Shown here: one piece after another, positions 12,432 through 23,499 of the stretch
How positions within the stretch are numbered: the stretch's first letter is position 1
Layout: every line of letters starts with the position of its first letter
Origin: Solea solea
Lineage: Eukaryota; Chordata; Actinopteri; Pleuronectiformes; Soleidae
DNA: 64,000 nucleotides
Reading direction: 5' to 3'
Assembly (NCBI RefSeq): GCF_958295425.1
Contig: NC_081139.1
Span: 19,260,388 to 19,324,387 of the forward strand
Translations under genes and position numbers: made by a program
The notes under the pieces: generated by a model
Told to the model about the DNA's origin: nothing
The model's database searches: none
Seen by the model: the letters and a program-made list of their open reading frames with translations, nothing else

Positions 12432-15400
12432 TCAAGCTGTGGCAAGAGTTTGCAGATAGTAACGGAAAAAGAAATCTGGCAACTTATTCTTCATGACTTC
12501 AATGACACATTTGTCCCGGTAGATGCGTTGAACAATTAGGTCCTCTTTGGACCAGACGAGCAGATCACACCACGATGCACCCGTCACCATCATCTCTCCT
12601 TGGATGTGCCAGTAGCACTCGTGGGTCGTTTGCAGTTTCATGACACCGCCCAGACAGACCAAGAACCCACAGTTCACAAAGCTACGGAGCCCGATGCATT
12701 TGACATGCACCAGCCCAAAAGAGTGCTTCTCCTGAGGGTCGTATGCTAATCCATCAGGCAGTGCCCCCAACCATGGAGCATTTGGATGGACAACCAAACC
12801 ACAGGGGTACCAGCTGATACACAGACGTCGACAGTATTCCCGAAGCACTTCACTCTTCGTCTCTCTGTCAATCAGTGCCATCTTATACATGGGGGGTCCT
12901 TTCCGTATTTTTGATATTAATTGCTCCACTTCCCCACCTTCTGGTTTGAGTTTGCAGATCTCCCTAAAACGGCAAGTCAAGCGCAGCTTGCGCAGCTCTT
13001 CTACAAACTCGCTTTCACATGTGGAGTACGCCAGTCCGTTAGCTGCTTCCCAAGTGATACGCATGTTTTTCAAGATTTCCTGCTCGAGGGGGGTGAGAGT
13101 ACAGGAGATGTACACTGGCTCAAGTCTGTTATAGGGCAGGGGAAGTGATGGTTGATGGGGAGCATCTTTGTGAGGCTTATAATCCTGACTGGATGGCACG
13201 GGACATTGGTAGGACAGAGGAGAACCTACAGGCACTTTACCAAAAGCACAGTCCACCATTTTCACATCTGCTCTGAGGCCCATTGTAGTTATCAAAGGCT
13301 TCTCGTCGTCTGGAAAATCCTTATAGACTTCGGTGAGCCTTGCCAAAAACAAGTTGTAGTCTGGTAACTCTGTAACAATAGATGTTGTGGGCATCGACCT
13401 GTATCAAACAGATTCATGTTAAGTCCAGTGTAGGCAAACCAGTAGCACTGCGTCAAGAATTTAAGAGTTTTGACATCATCTTACCTTGGTTCTTCTAGCA
13501 GGGTTTTCTGCCGGCCTGTCTTTAAAATCCTCTATTTTAATTTGCACCCAAGAAAAGAAAAAAATATATTATTTATTCTGCAATTTGGACAAAAACATTA
13601 TACACTCAAGTCAGGGGCAAGTTTTTCCAACAGTGAGGATAAAGTAGTAGTCATAAAAATATGTACTCCAACACTGTAGGGGGAGCTCTGTAGAGACCAT
13701 TTATATGACAATGACCACCTTACTCTGCAAAGCTGTGCTCAGTGTTTAAAGACATCATTCAACCTTCCATAGAAAGGTTTATTCATCAGTGTTTCATCAG
13801 GCTTACCTTTTCCTTTGGTGAATCAGTTATTTGGCTTTCCAGACTTCCACTTCCACCATCTTCATTACTGGGTAGCTGCGAGTATTCTGAGACTTCACCC
13901 AAGTTAGACAGGGAACTGTCATCGTGTTTGTAACTCATGTCAGCGGAAGCAGTATCTGAAGAGTCCCAAATGGTCTCCAACTCTTGAACAGTAAACATTT
14001 CAGGCTCAGAGTCCATGTCTTCATCTTCCTGTTCTGGTTCATTTTTCACCCAGACTTGGGTGACTGTGCTGTCAGATCCACCTTGCTCTTGTATTGGCTC
14101 TGAATTAAAACTTATGTCATATTCAATCTGCTCTTCTTTAGGCATCTTTGGCAGCGGCTCTGATATTTCCCAGTCCACTCCATTGTTCAGCTCAGGTGGC
14201 TGCTCCCTTTCCTCGGCGGCAACTGTTGTGACCTCTGATCTTCGATTAGCACTGGTTTGTTTACTGAAATCTATTGTAGGTGAGGAGAAATAGTAAAAAA
14301 CAATTTAATTTCATAACAAAACATGTTTGCTTCACTTTGAGAATTAGTAGTCTGCAGACACAATACTGGCCTTAAAGCTGTAATTATTTTAAAATGAGAA
14401 ACATTTACTTTTTCCACATGCATGGATGATTGTAATGAGCATTTTAGTTTTGAGGATTCAATATTTGAATATTGTAAGGAGAAGCAAAAATAATTTAAAT
14501 GTTTAATAATTCGTAGACTTCAATGCTCCTAGGAATAAATAAGTATTTATATATTTGGGTAGTAACTGGTTTAGTGTAAAAGCATAACATAACTTAGAAT
14601 GAACACATAGTTGAAGCACAATCACCAAAACATTTACTGCTAGAGTAACATTATGTGAGTCAAGGGTCACAGCACAGAAGTGTGGCGTCGTACTGGTGCA
14701 ATGACAACGAATGACGACACTGAAAGTGACAACTCTTTGTCTCAACAAGACGTCAAGCTTTGTATAAGAATATAATGTGGGGCGATCACAAGGGAGTTAT
14801 GTTTTTCGGTCACGCAATCATGGGTGGAGCAGGTCTACCTGCACCATGACCATACCATACCTTTTTAATAGAATGAAACAGTTAGGGCCAGTTAGTAGTA
14901 TTTATTCCTAATGGAAGCTCTAAAAAAATATGTATCGTACTGTACCAAACTGAATCATTCCCCTCAGTGGAAACACAGCTATGGTGGCACAATATGGCTG
15001 CCTCTGTAAAGCAAGGCCCTTGCCTTGATTTCGTCTAAAAGGTTTATTCTAAGGCTAAGAACAACAGATTTGTATTTTTTAGAGTTTATGCACTTAAACA
15101 AGCTTACTAATGGGTAGTACATTCAATTTCCGACAGTAACCCCTCTTAAAAGTTAAGTCATGGACCTTTAAATTGTAAACTAATAACTTATTCTATCAAT
15201 GTTGTAGCTATAAAATGTACGCATTACAGAGAGTTATAAGATATATTATTATCCAATATATACCAATATTATATATACATTTCAATTTAATGAATAATAT
15301 TTACCTGTTGTATAAGACAGAGAACAAACGACAACATAAGGGTTGGATTAGACTGCTGAAGCTAATTTCTCATTGTTAATAGTACTTTAGCCATCCTGTT

Positions 15401-15659
15401 TTCAGGTCAATGGAAACACACATTAACTTCACACTGATATAACAAACTTTGTTGAGTTAAGATAAGAGAAAAGAGGCAGACCTATGTGCGTTAACTTTAT
15501 CTCGGGACTGAGCACCATGTGCAGGATGTTCCGCAGTCGGATGTTTTCCTGGTGAAACTCCTCCACAATGTTTCCGACTTCTTCAAATATCTCTACGGCC
15601 ACGGTGGTGAACCGCTCCGTGAGGAAGCTCCGAAAAGTCAGCATTTTGCTGGTCGACAT
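12432..15659 (-). CDS. zinc-finger-type N-terminus fused to a YqaJ/lambda-exonuclease-like domain, 4 exons
   Basis: Coding exons (minus) are 15659-15482, 14270-13807, 13531-13485 and 13398-12432, with phases 1, 0 and 2, giving 551 residues. Residues 1-59 (MSTSKMLTFRSFLTERF...) are the helical N-terminus seen on many teleost C2H2 zinc-finger proteins. Residues about 60-215 are an acidic, Ser/Glu-rich linker with a SUMO-type motif VKNEPE. No zinc fingers follow. Residues about 330-545 instead resemble the YqaJ recombinase/lambda exonuclease fold (PD-(D/E)xK): WLGALPDGLAYD, FGLVHVKC, YWHIQGEMMVTGASWCDLLVW and a C-terminal helix ending FRYYLQTLA. The Asp of PDG (445), the Lys (463) and the Gln (496) are present. 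The expected Glu of ExK is His461 (codon 12707-12705), which suggests lost or altered nuclease activity. Exon 1 uses a weak-looking donor (GTCTGC). Exon 3 has nearby alternative acceptors in the same region. Likely nuclear; the function is unknown. Confidence 0.8.
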
Positions 15660-15830
15660 TTTATCGCAGAAACAGAGAATGCTGGACTCAAAACGCAGCG
15701 AACCGCCCGCGAACAGTCTCAAAACATCGGAAAATGAAAACATGAACTTCCGCTTAAACAAAATCTTCTTCTATCAATTTGAGACTCTGTGACGCGCGCT
15801 GTATTAGCAAGGTCGCCATCTAACGGCTAG
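15660..15830 (-). promoter_or_regulatory. likely promoter/5' UTR of the nuclease-fold gene
   Basis: Relatively CpG-rich DNA (acgcgcgctgtatt, aaggtcgccatc) lies just upstream of the minus-strand start at 15659. An open frame continues 5' through an earlier ATG (15761), but family N-termini begin at MSTSKM, so the internal ATG was chosen. Confidence 0.4.
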
Positions 15831-17460
15831 AAATGAGGAATAAAAAACAAAGATTAATCTCGAACAAAAGGAAAATAGGCTATGATTTGTACCGACTTTA
15901 GTTATCAGATTTAGAGCCAGGGTTCTCAAACTGTGGTACATGTTCCACCGGTGGTACACAAGCTTCCTCTGGTGGTACTTGGAGGAAAATCAGACATACT
16001 GTTCTACTTTTACACCAAGGTATGTGATCAGAGTGGAGCTGAGTGTGTAAATATTTAAACAATACCATTTTTTAAAAATATATAAATATAATTATAAATT
16101 AAATAATAATAATTAGAGTCACATTATCTTTTGTTGCATTATAATCTAATCTATTGGGAATAAATTTATTGGGAATAAATCTGCCTCCTGTGAAAAATCC
16201 ATAGCTGACTTTGCTCGGCCTATTTACACTGCTGTATTCTAACGTCGGTGATAATGGTGTTACTTCCAGAGCTCAATATTTATTTTCTCAGGTTGTACTT
16301 GGTATAAAATTTTTTAGAACTACTGATTTAATTAAAATTTCAAAAGTTGAAAAAAAAATCTTACTGTGGTCCCATTTAGAACAACTAGGAGGGTTTATTG
16401 GCAGAGATGTAACTTACTATCTATAAGTATGTTTGTGTACGTGTAAACTTCATTTAAAACAAACATAATTTGGTTTTAGTAGTCTTAGAATGAGCCATTT
16501 ACTTTATTTGTACTTTAGGCAAAGGCCTTCCTTTACACCTTGTGCCGCCATCTTGTGCCGCCATCTTTCTACAGCAGGACCAACAGACAAACCAGCCACA
16601 GAATGCGCTTGCCATTTTAAAGCAAAAACTTACATCCCAACCAAAAAGAATGACTTCTTTTCAAGAACTTTGAGCTGTGATTGAGAACTTCAAATATGAA
16701 GTCATTGAACAGCCTGCCAAAAATAATTATTAGAAGAAGAAAACTTATTTTCTTTCATGCAAAGGCCACCATTGTTCCCAACGCAGTTGAGAAGGGGGTG
16801 GGAAAAAGAGGAGTCCTCCGTTTGTTACATCTGCAGTCTCACTATTAGATGTCACAAATTCTTACAAAATTAACTTATGAGAAAAAAAAAACTATGTTAA
16901 CTTTTCTGTTTCCGTAGTAAAGAAGTGCTCACTTTGAAATGTGATTTCAGTTTTACAAGTAAAATACTTTGCCAAGTGTATTCATGCAACGGTCCACTAC
17001 ATCATTCCCTGAGTATTATATAGGCCTTCTAATTGATATTACCATTAATGACACACATGAGGCAAAACTAACTATGTTAACTATTATTGGTAGTATTATT
17101 GGTAGTAGGCCTACTGTAGAATGGAATAATATGTTCTAAAATGTATAAAATTTGGCTATCTTAACCTTGTAGGATTATAGGCAGAAACCTCCGACAATAA
17201 TTACATTACGGTCAACTAGACCAAATTAGACCTGGTACATTTACGAAAACAATGCCCTGTAAACTTGATTTTATATCTATTTTTATAAGTAGTCATGGAA
17301 AAACAATTCTGGACTGGTAAATATATAGAACCGGCAAACGCTGCTCACCTAAGGGGGGCGGTAATGCACCCCTTCGTTTACTGGCACCTATATGCCCAGA
17401 AGAAGACGAAGAAAGGAGGGGGCAGCAGGAGGCTGGTGACAGCTGAAGTAAACCGCTCCC
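15831..17460. other. intergenic between divergent genes; repeats, no gene seen
   Basis: At about 15915-16005 lies a hAT-like terminal piece (gggttctcaaactgtggtac...ccggtggtac). At about 16540-16620 lies a copy of the 'cgccatcttgtg...cagcaggacca' repeat. The remainder is AT-rich, unassigned DNA. Confidence 0.5.
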
Positions 17461-17805
17461 CCAACAGTAGTCAGTAAACTGGATGAAACGGTTGCGATAC
17501 CGGACAGGAGGTAGATGGACATGGAGTAGTACATGTCTCGATTCACGGAACGCACCTTTATTAACAACGCTGAATCCCAAACACTTATCGCTCAGTTTGC
17601 GGTACCCAGGTGTCGCCGGTCCAGGTCATGTTACGGTTTGCGGCAAACTAAGTGAACGGCACTGTTGCTTCGAGTTTAGCATATGTACCGTTAACGCTGG
17701 GTGTTAGCGAGGTAACGTCGGTGTTTACGGTGGCGTCGAGTCGCACGTTTGCTGAAGACTGTCACGCTCTCGACACAAGACCAGGTGGTGGAGAGTTCGG
17801 TAAAG
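17461..17805 (+). promoter_or_regulatory. promoter and 5' UTR region of phf13
   Basis: The block has higher CpG density than its surroundings (gttgcgataccgg, gtcgccggtcc, cgtcggtgtttacggtggcgtcgagtcgcacg) and leads directly to the phf13 start at 17806. An upstream ATG at 17483 opens a 74-codon frame. If it lies within the mRNA it would be a uORF, but the transcription start is not known. Confidence 0.5.
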
Positions 17806-20800
17806 ATGGGCGACATCGACCCATCGACATCTCACGCTTTTCAGTCGGAGGTAAGTGTTTTAAAAAGACAGTTTGCAGCCACGAGCTAACGACGTTAGCA
17901 AACGTCAACCTCCCCGAGGTTTTGTCACCGGTGTGGTAGCATAGTGCTTAGTTAGCACTAGCCTGCTGTGCTAATGTTTACATAATGTCAGCTGTTGCAG
18001 CAGAAACTAGACAATTACACACTTTTTTGCATCGTTGGTTGTGTTCACATCAAATGGTCAACTTTCACAACTAAAGCGAAACACGTTAGATTTGAATTGT
18101 TGATCATTGGTTTTACTTCAGCCTGATGATGTGTTGATGTGGTGAAAGCTAGCTTTAGCTGAGTCGATAAGAAAACATTCCTTAACGTTGGCTAACTAAG
18201 CTTTGTGTTCACGTTATGTGCTTTTGTTGCCACCAAACAACTGACCAACACGGACTCTTCGTCGACACATTATAAGCCTTTAAAATCAATTCATTTGTGG
18301 ACATGCAAAGTTGGTTTGACAGTGAAAACATCACTCGCCAGGTGCTAGCCTGTTAGCAGCAAGTACTTTGACTTGGCCAACGTTAGCTGCCATTTTTAGA
18401 CGAGCTCGTCGATGGGGGTTGGTATGGAGGTTCTTAGGCGAGTCCACAAAGAAATGCTAATGTAGTTGATCGAACTTTAACCCATGTTTGTCTGCGGTGT
18501 TGTTGGCTGTTTTGTTCCATGTCGGTCTGCATAGCATGGCTGTGTGACGGTCAGCTCTCGTTGATACAACGCCATGTTGGGATGTGCAGGTTTTGATTGA
18601 GACCACCTCTCCATCGCTGACTGTGTTTCAGGATTTCAGTCCACCATACAGGAGGAGGAGGACGGTGGAGGATTTTAACAAGTTTTGCACTTTTGTCTTG
18701 GCTTACGCCGGCTACATCCCATACCCCCAGGAGGTAAGTAAACGAAGCGTTCAGTTCCTTTACACAAAACATGTATTGTTTAAGTTAACAGTTAAGAATA
18801 CATTAATACAATGGTGGAGGTCACCAAAATCAAGCAGAAATATAGAAGCACAGATCACTGAATTTTAAAAGGCACGTACCAGTTTTAGTTTTTATTTAAT
18901 TAAATGTTATTTGTAAAGCAGAAACCATTTCAATATTAGGGAGAGAAAAGAAACCAAACAATTCACACAATGAGCAAGCACTAGGCATCAGTGGAGAGAA
19001 AAAAACCTCCCTTTTAACTGGAAGAAATCTCTGAAGGAACCAGACCAAATGTGCAGCCATTATCTTACTACAATGTCATTTATACATGTAGTAGCATAGA
19101 TTGGTGACAATAATTTTTGTGCTTTTAGAAAACATGTTTGTATGGCGTAAAAAAAGAATACATCACCTCTATAGTGTTTGAAAATGGAGGTTCTTTTAAC
19201 CTCAATAACCTCAATTTTCAAATACTATGTCACTGTGTCTTTTTAAATGGTGGCTTGGTAAGGGCAGTTGCATATCAAGCAAAACTCATATGGAAAAAAT
19301 CATATGGAAATCACAGATATTCTAAGTGTATTCTGAGCATTATAAATGAAGTTCTTGATATAACAAGTGCTCTGTGTTGCCAATTGCACTCCCAATTTGA
19401 ACTGCTACCAACAGGAATTTGCGTGTCAGACGTTTTTTATGCAATTAAATTGTTAAATCAGGAAATTTATAAATTGAATTTAACTTAATTTCATCTGCTT
19501 AAAACATTGCAATTGATAGTAAAGACAGATTTTCAGTCTGGTGCCGCACCCACACACAGGGCTTTAAAATCAAACAAATGCTTAGTCCAATGACGACATA
19601 TAAATTGGTATTATCATCTTATTATTGCATTAATGTTCGTAGATATTGTTAAATTCATCACTTTACTCCGTATGTGATTTCCTTTTTCTTTTTCCACCAT
19701 TGTTACAGGACTCTCCACTGCGCAGCAGTTCCAGCCCCCCCAACAGTACAGGCAGCACAGCTGACAGTGATGGCTGGACCCCTGGACCATCACCCATGTG
19801 CCCTCAGCGCCCCCCAAAGGTCCCTCAAGACAGGAACAGGAAGCGTCCACAGCCAGGAGCCACTCTGTCCATTCATGCCAAGAAAGATGTTAGTTAAATT
19901 ATTGTCTAATCAGGCTTTCTCACAGTTTGTGTTCTCTGTCCTCTATTTTGACAGACATGCCTCTGTTTTCTCTTCTGCAGCAAAAGCTCACTACCCTCCA
20001 CCCAGATGACCGCAGGAAAGCTGACAAGCTGAAGAAGAAGAAGAGGAGAAAGGAGAGGGAGCATCAAGTGTGTGAGGAAAATGAGGCTCAGCTGGTCCAC
20101 TCGACACCTACAGACGCAGAGATGCGGGTCCCCATGTCCTTTGGTGGCCGAACGATCAAAGAAGAGCCTGAAGACGATTTCAGCATTCCACTTCACCCTC
20201 AGAGTCTGCCTAGCCCTGTGCCCTGCAAGGAGGAGCCCAAGGATGACCGTCGATCCTGGGACGGTCGAGATCTTGAAGAAGGAGTTGTAAAGGTACAGAA
20301 GGTGGAGGGCTTAGCAGGAAGCAGAACCGTGTTCCGCCAGGGGAAACAGGTGGTGTTCAGGGATGAAGATGGATCGGGAGAGGACGAGGATATCATGGTT
20401 GACTCGGGTGAGGTTTTTTTTTTTATCAGTGTGTATTAGAGCTGCACAATTAACCACATTTTAAACTCAACACAGTTTTGGCTCCCCAGAATAAAAAATT
20501 GGTGTGTGTAATTGATATCCATTATCTACCGCTTTATCCTCCACCAGAGGGTTGCGGGGGGTGCTTTGATAATCTCAGCTGACACAGGGCGATAGGCGGG
20601 GTTACACCCTGGACAGTTCGCCAGTCCATCGCAGGGCCACACATAGAGACAAACAACCATTCACTCTCACATTCACACTTATGGTCAATTTAGAGTGTCC
20701 AATTTACCTAATTCCGGTAGGAAGGAAGGCGGAGAACCTGGAGAAAACCCACACACACACGGGGGAGAACATGCAAACTCCATGCAGATAGGCCTTTGTT

Positions 20801-21013
20801 CCAACCAAGGCTCGCACCCGGGTCTTTTCGCTGCAAAGACAAGAGTACCACTACACTGTGGCTGCCTGTTAAACATGACACAAGGTGAACTATCTGGTGA
20901 GCAGGGATGTTGTTGGATAGACGTCAAGTATCCCTACATATTGTTCTGCTCATTCTTCTCCCTGCCCACGCAGCTTTCTCCCCCCTCTCTTTCTCTCACA
21001 TACACAGACATCA

Positions 21014-21055
<42 letters not shown>

Positions 21056-21475
21056 GACAGCTGATTCATCTGCCCCTCCTCTCCACACACAGTGCGTGCA
21101 GCCTATATCAAATTATACTGTGAAAAAGAGGCCTGTTTTACACAGAGAAACTTAACTTAAACTACATTAAACATTCATATGGTATGACGTCCATATACTC
21201 GACATGGACTCAGTGGATTCTCTCTCTCTCTTTGCTCACCAGACGACGACTCGTGGGACCTGGTCACGTGTTTCTGCATGAAGCCTTTTGCAGGTCGGGC
21301 CATGATAGAGTGCAACAAGTGTAACACCTGGATCCACCTCTCATGTGCGAAGATCCGCAAGAGCCACGTGCCAGAGTCATACGTATGCCAGAGCTGCCGG
21401 GATGTGCACGGAGTCCCGGACGCCCGCCGCTCCCACCGCTCACGCATAGGCCCGCGCAAACACCTGCTGGATTGA
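17806..21475 (+). CDS. phf13: PHD finger protein 13 (SPOC1), 5 exons
   Basis: Coding exons are 17806-17850, 18632-18733, 19709-19888, 19981-20407 and 21243-21475, all with GT-AG borders. Phases are 0,0,0,1, and the product is 328 residues (human 300). Hallmarks in order: [15 protein letters not shown]; residues 16-49 [13 protein letters not shown]...[11 protein letters not shown], the conserved PHF13/PHF23 N-terminal block; a Ser/Pro stretch ending DSDGW; a lysine-rich nuclear-localisation stretch [12 protein letters not shown] (about 125-136); [12 protein letters not shown] and [19 protein letters not shown]; then a C4HC3 PHD finger, Cys261, Cys263, Cys275, Cys278, His283, Cys286, Cys300, Cys303. 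FAGRAMIEC matches PHF13 rather than PHF23. PHF13 binds H3K4me2/3 and acts in chromatin compaction and the DNA-damage response. The start ATG is followed at once by an exon with a consensus GTAAGT donor. Confidence 0.96.
18890..19080. repeat. interspersed repeat in phf13 intron 2
   Basis: Words such as gagagaaaagaaaccaaaca, attcacacaatgagcaagca and aaacctcccttttaactgga belong to a recurring teleost repeat. A shorter relative occurs at about 46545-46600. Probably the untranslated end of a retroelement. Confidence 0.5.
20510..20875. repeat. long copy of the dispersed 'ccagtccatcgcagggccac' repeat (phf13 intron 4)
   Basis: Carries the ordered words tatctaccgctttatcctcc, cgccagtccatcgcagggcc, agacaaacaaccattcactc, gagaacatgcaaactcc and a tail with accactacactgtggctgcc. 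It is the fullest copy of this family in the window. Confidence 0.75.
21014..21053. repeat. (AC)n microsatellite
   Basis: About 20 uninterrupted AC units inside phf13 intron 4. Confidence 0.95.
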
Positions 21476-23462
21476 CCTCGAGCCGCATCCTGAACTTTGA
21501 ACACTTCCTCTTCTGCGTCTCCTCCGCTGTTTGGACTGATCCTTCCTCTGTATCAGGTCCTGGACCTCTCAGTCTCTCTGTCCCTCGTGTTCAGCCACTT
21601 TCTATATACACTTTTGTGGACCTATCCCAAGCCCTTAGTCCGTTTGAAAACAAGTGGAGTGCTATTTTAGAATTACTAAGGTGTGTTTCTGCTTCCCTAC
21701 AGACTCTGCGTAAGGCAATCACTGAATGGAAGTCTGTCTGTAGATGACGCTAGCATAGCAGCAAACCGCTACTGTTGGAATATGGTGTCTTTCGAACACT
21801 GGAAACAATTGAACTGCCATAGAGAGAGGGAGAGTAGAGAGAATATCCTCACAACTGCCACCCACTCTGGTGCATGCTGGGTTCTGTGGGAAAGACTGTT
21901 TGCACTTTTTTCTCACTTTTTCTTAGTTTTAAAAACCATCTGACAGGTTTGTCCTTTCTGATGAAACTGGAACTCGACGTCTCTTATGATGCCTCTTTTA
22001 ATGTTACCTAGTTCACCCTTCAAACAGATGAGATGGCAAGTTAAGTCTCGTGTAAAATGCTTCAGATGGTGCTATAGTATTAAGCTGAGGTATAATCCAA
22101 TAGAACAAAGGTGTAGGATAAGAGACAAGAGGCTGTATCTGCTTAAACTCTTTATGTTGTGTTATTTAAGTCACTGTGAAAGAGACATCGTTGAGGTTTG
22201 AAAGCCCATATGACCCAACTAAACGCCTGTTCCTTTTCTTTCACAAGTCGTCTTCCAGCCTCGGCTACTTGTCGGAATCAAAAAGCTACTCTGCCATACG
22301 TGGAGCTTCCGCATGCTGTTTTCCCCAAAAACTTTAAAATGATGTTCCTTCTTTATGTTATTTTATAGTTAAAAAAAAACACAGGTAATGTTCGAGATTT
22401 ATCCAAAATATTCAGTGAAAGTGTTCAGCTCATGTTAAGCCTGGGTTAAAGCTGTACTATTCACAAATACAGGTTTCTTTTTTAAGCTTCTTTAGTTTGC
22501 AGATGTTTCACGCACAAGACAAGGTTTTCAGAGACAAATATTTATAAAAGGGAACTCCTGTCGCCGTCCTGTTAGCAGAGAAAAGCTATCTAAACTGGAA
22601 TAGTAGTGAGAAGAGTGAGAAGATAAGAGTCCAGTTGAAATTATGCATGTGAGTGTGTTTGTTTGAATGGTTAACACTGTGACGGTGTTGCATGTGCTGC
22701 TATGACTCATCTCAGCTAAGCCCTAAGGTTTGCGTTTGTTTGTCTCTTAAGGGTCAGATCAGAAGAACAGACCTCGGTCTCTTTACAACTCTCGCTCAAC
22801 TTTTCACTGCAGTATTCAGTTACTTCCATGTGCAGCAAGTTTAGTGGGAACAAAATGTTAGTTTTTCCTTTTAGGACATTGTCTTCCGTAAACTTGCTGC
22901 AGCCTGGAGGAAAATCTAAAGCTTTGTTCTACATGTGCCATCTGCTGTTAGGCCTGTCTGTGTAGGCTAGGTATTGTTACTAATTATATAAAAGCCATAC
23001 TGTAAAGTGACAGATTTTTGACTCAGAACCTTGGATATTAGTCCAGGACGGGTTTTTTTTACAATGCCGAATCAATGACTCGACCAGGGAACGATTAACA
23101 CTCCGAATGAACGCTTGGCTTATAAAAACTAAAGGGGTTAATTCTATCGTCTGCTGGTTTCTGCAAATGTCGGTTAACTGGTTTGTGCCCAGCAATCACC
23201 TCTGTGTTTACGACTTCTCAGGACATTCATGTCTTGAAGCGAATCTTAAAAACACCTTCAGGCACAGGATTCCTGACATTAATCTGCATCATAAAGACAT
23301 TGGATTTAATAATGTCAACAGTGCTCATTGTGATCTTGCTCCTTGATTCCAATCCTGGCTTTTCTTATCCACTTATTGAGAAAGCGTTGTCTGTACTGTG
23401 GTGCAAACTGTTTCTGTGAAACTATTGTAAACTATTGTAAATAAAGAGTTACCATTTTAACT
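21476..23462 (+). other. phf13 3' UTR
   Basis: The stretch after the stop codon has no supported coding frame and ends with the AATAAA at 23440-23445, so it is most simply read as a roughly 2-kb 3' UTR. Not confirmed by transcript data. Confidence 0.6.
23440..23445 (+). terminator. polyadenylation signal of phf13
   Basis: AATAAA followed within 25 bases by a T-rich stretch (ttttaactttttttg). It is preceded by a small direct repeat (actattgtaa twice). Confidence 0.65.
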
Positions 23463-23492
23463 TTTTTTGCTTATTGTCTTTAATAATATCAC

Positions 23493-23498
23493 TTTATT
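23493..23498 (-). terminator. minus-strand polyadenylation signal facing phf13
   Basis: The plus strand reads tttatt, so AATAAA on minus, only about 50 bases from the phf13 signal. It could end a long-UTR form of dnajc11 or an unassigned minus transcript starting near 26000. Confidence 0.35.
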
Positions 23499-23499
23499 T

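Noticed and set aside
15660..15761. 34-residue N-terminal extension of the nuclease-fold protein from ATG 15761
   Set aside because: Teleost zinc-finger N-termini start at the MSTSKM-like Met, and the extension lacks similarity to them.
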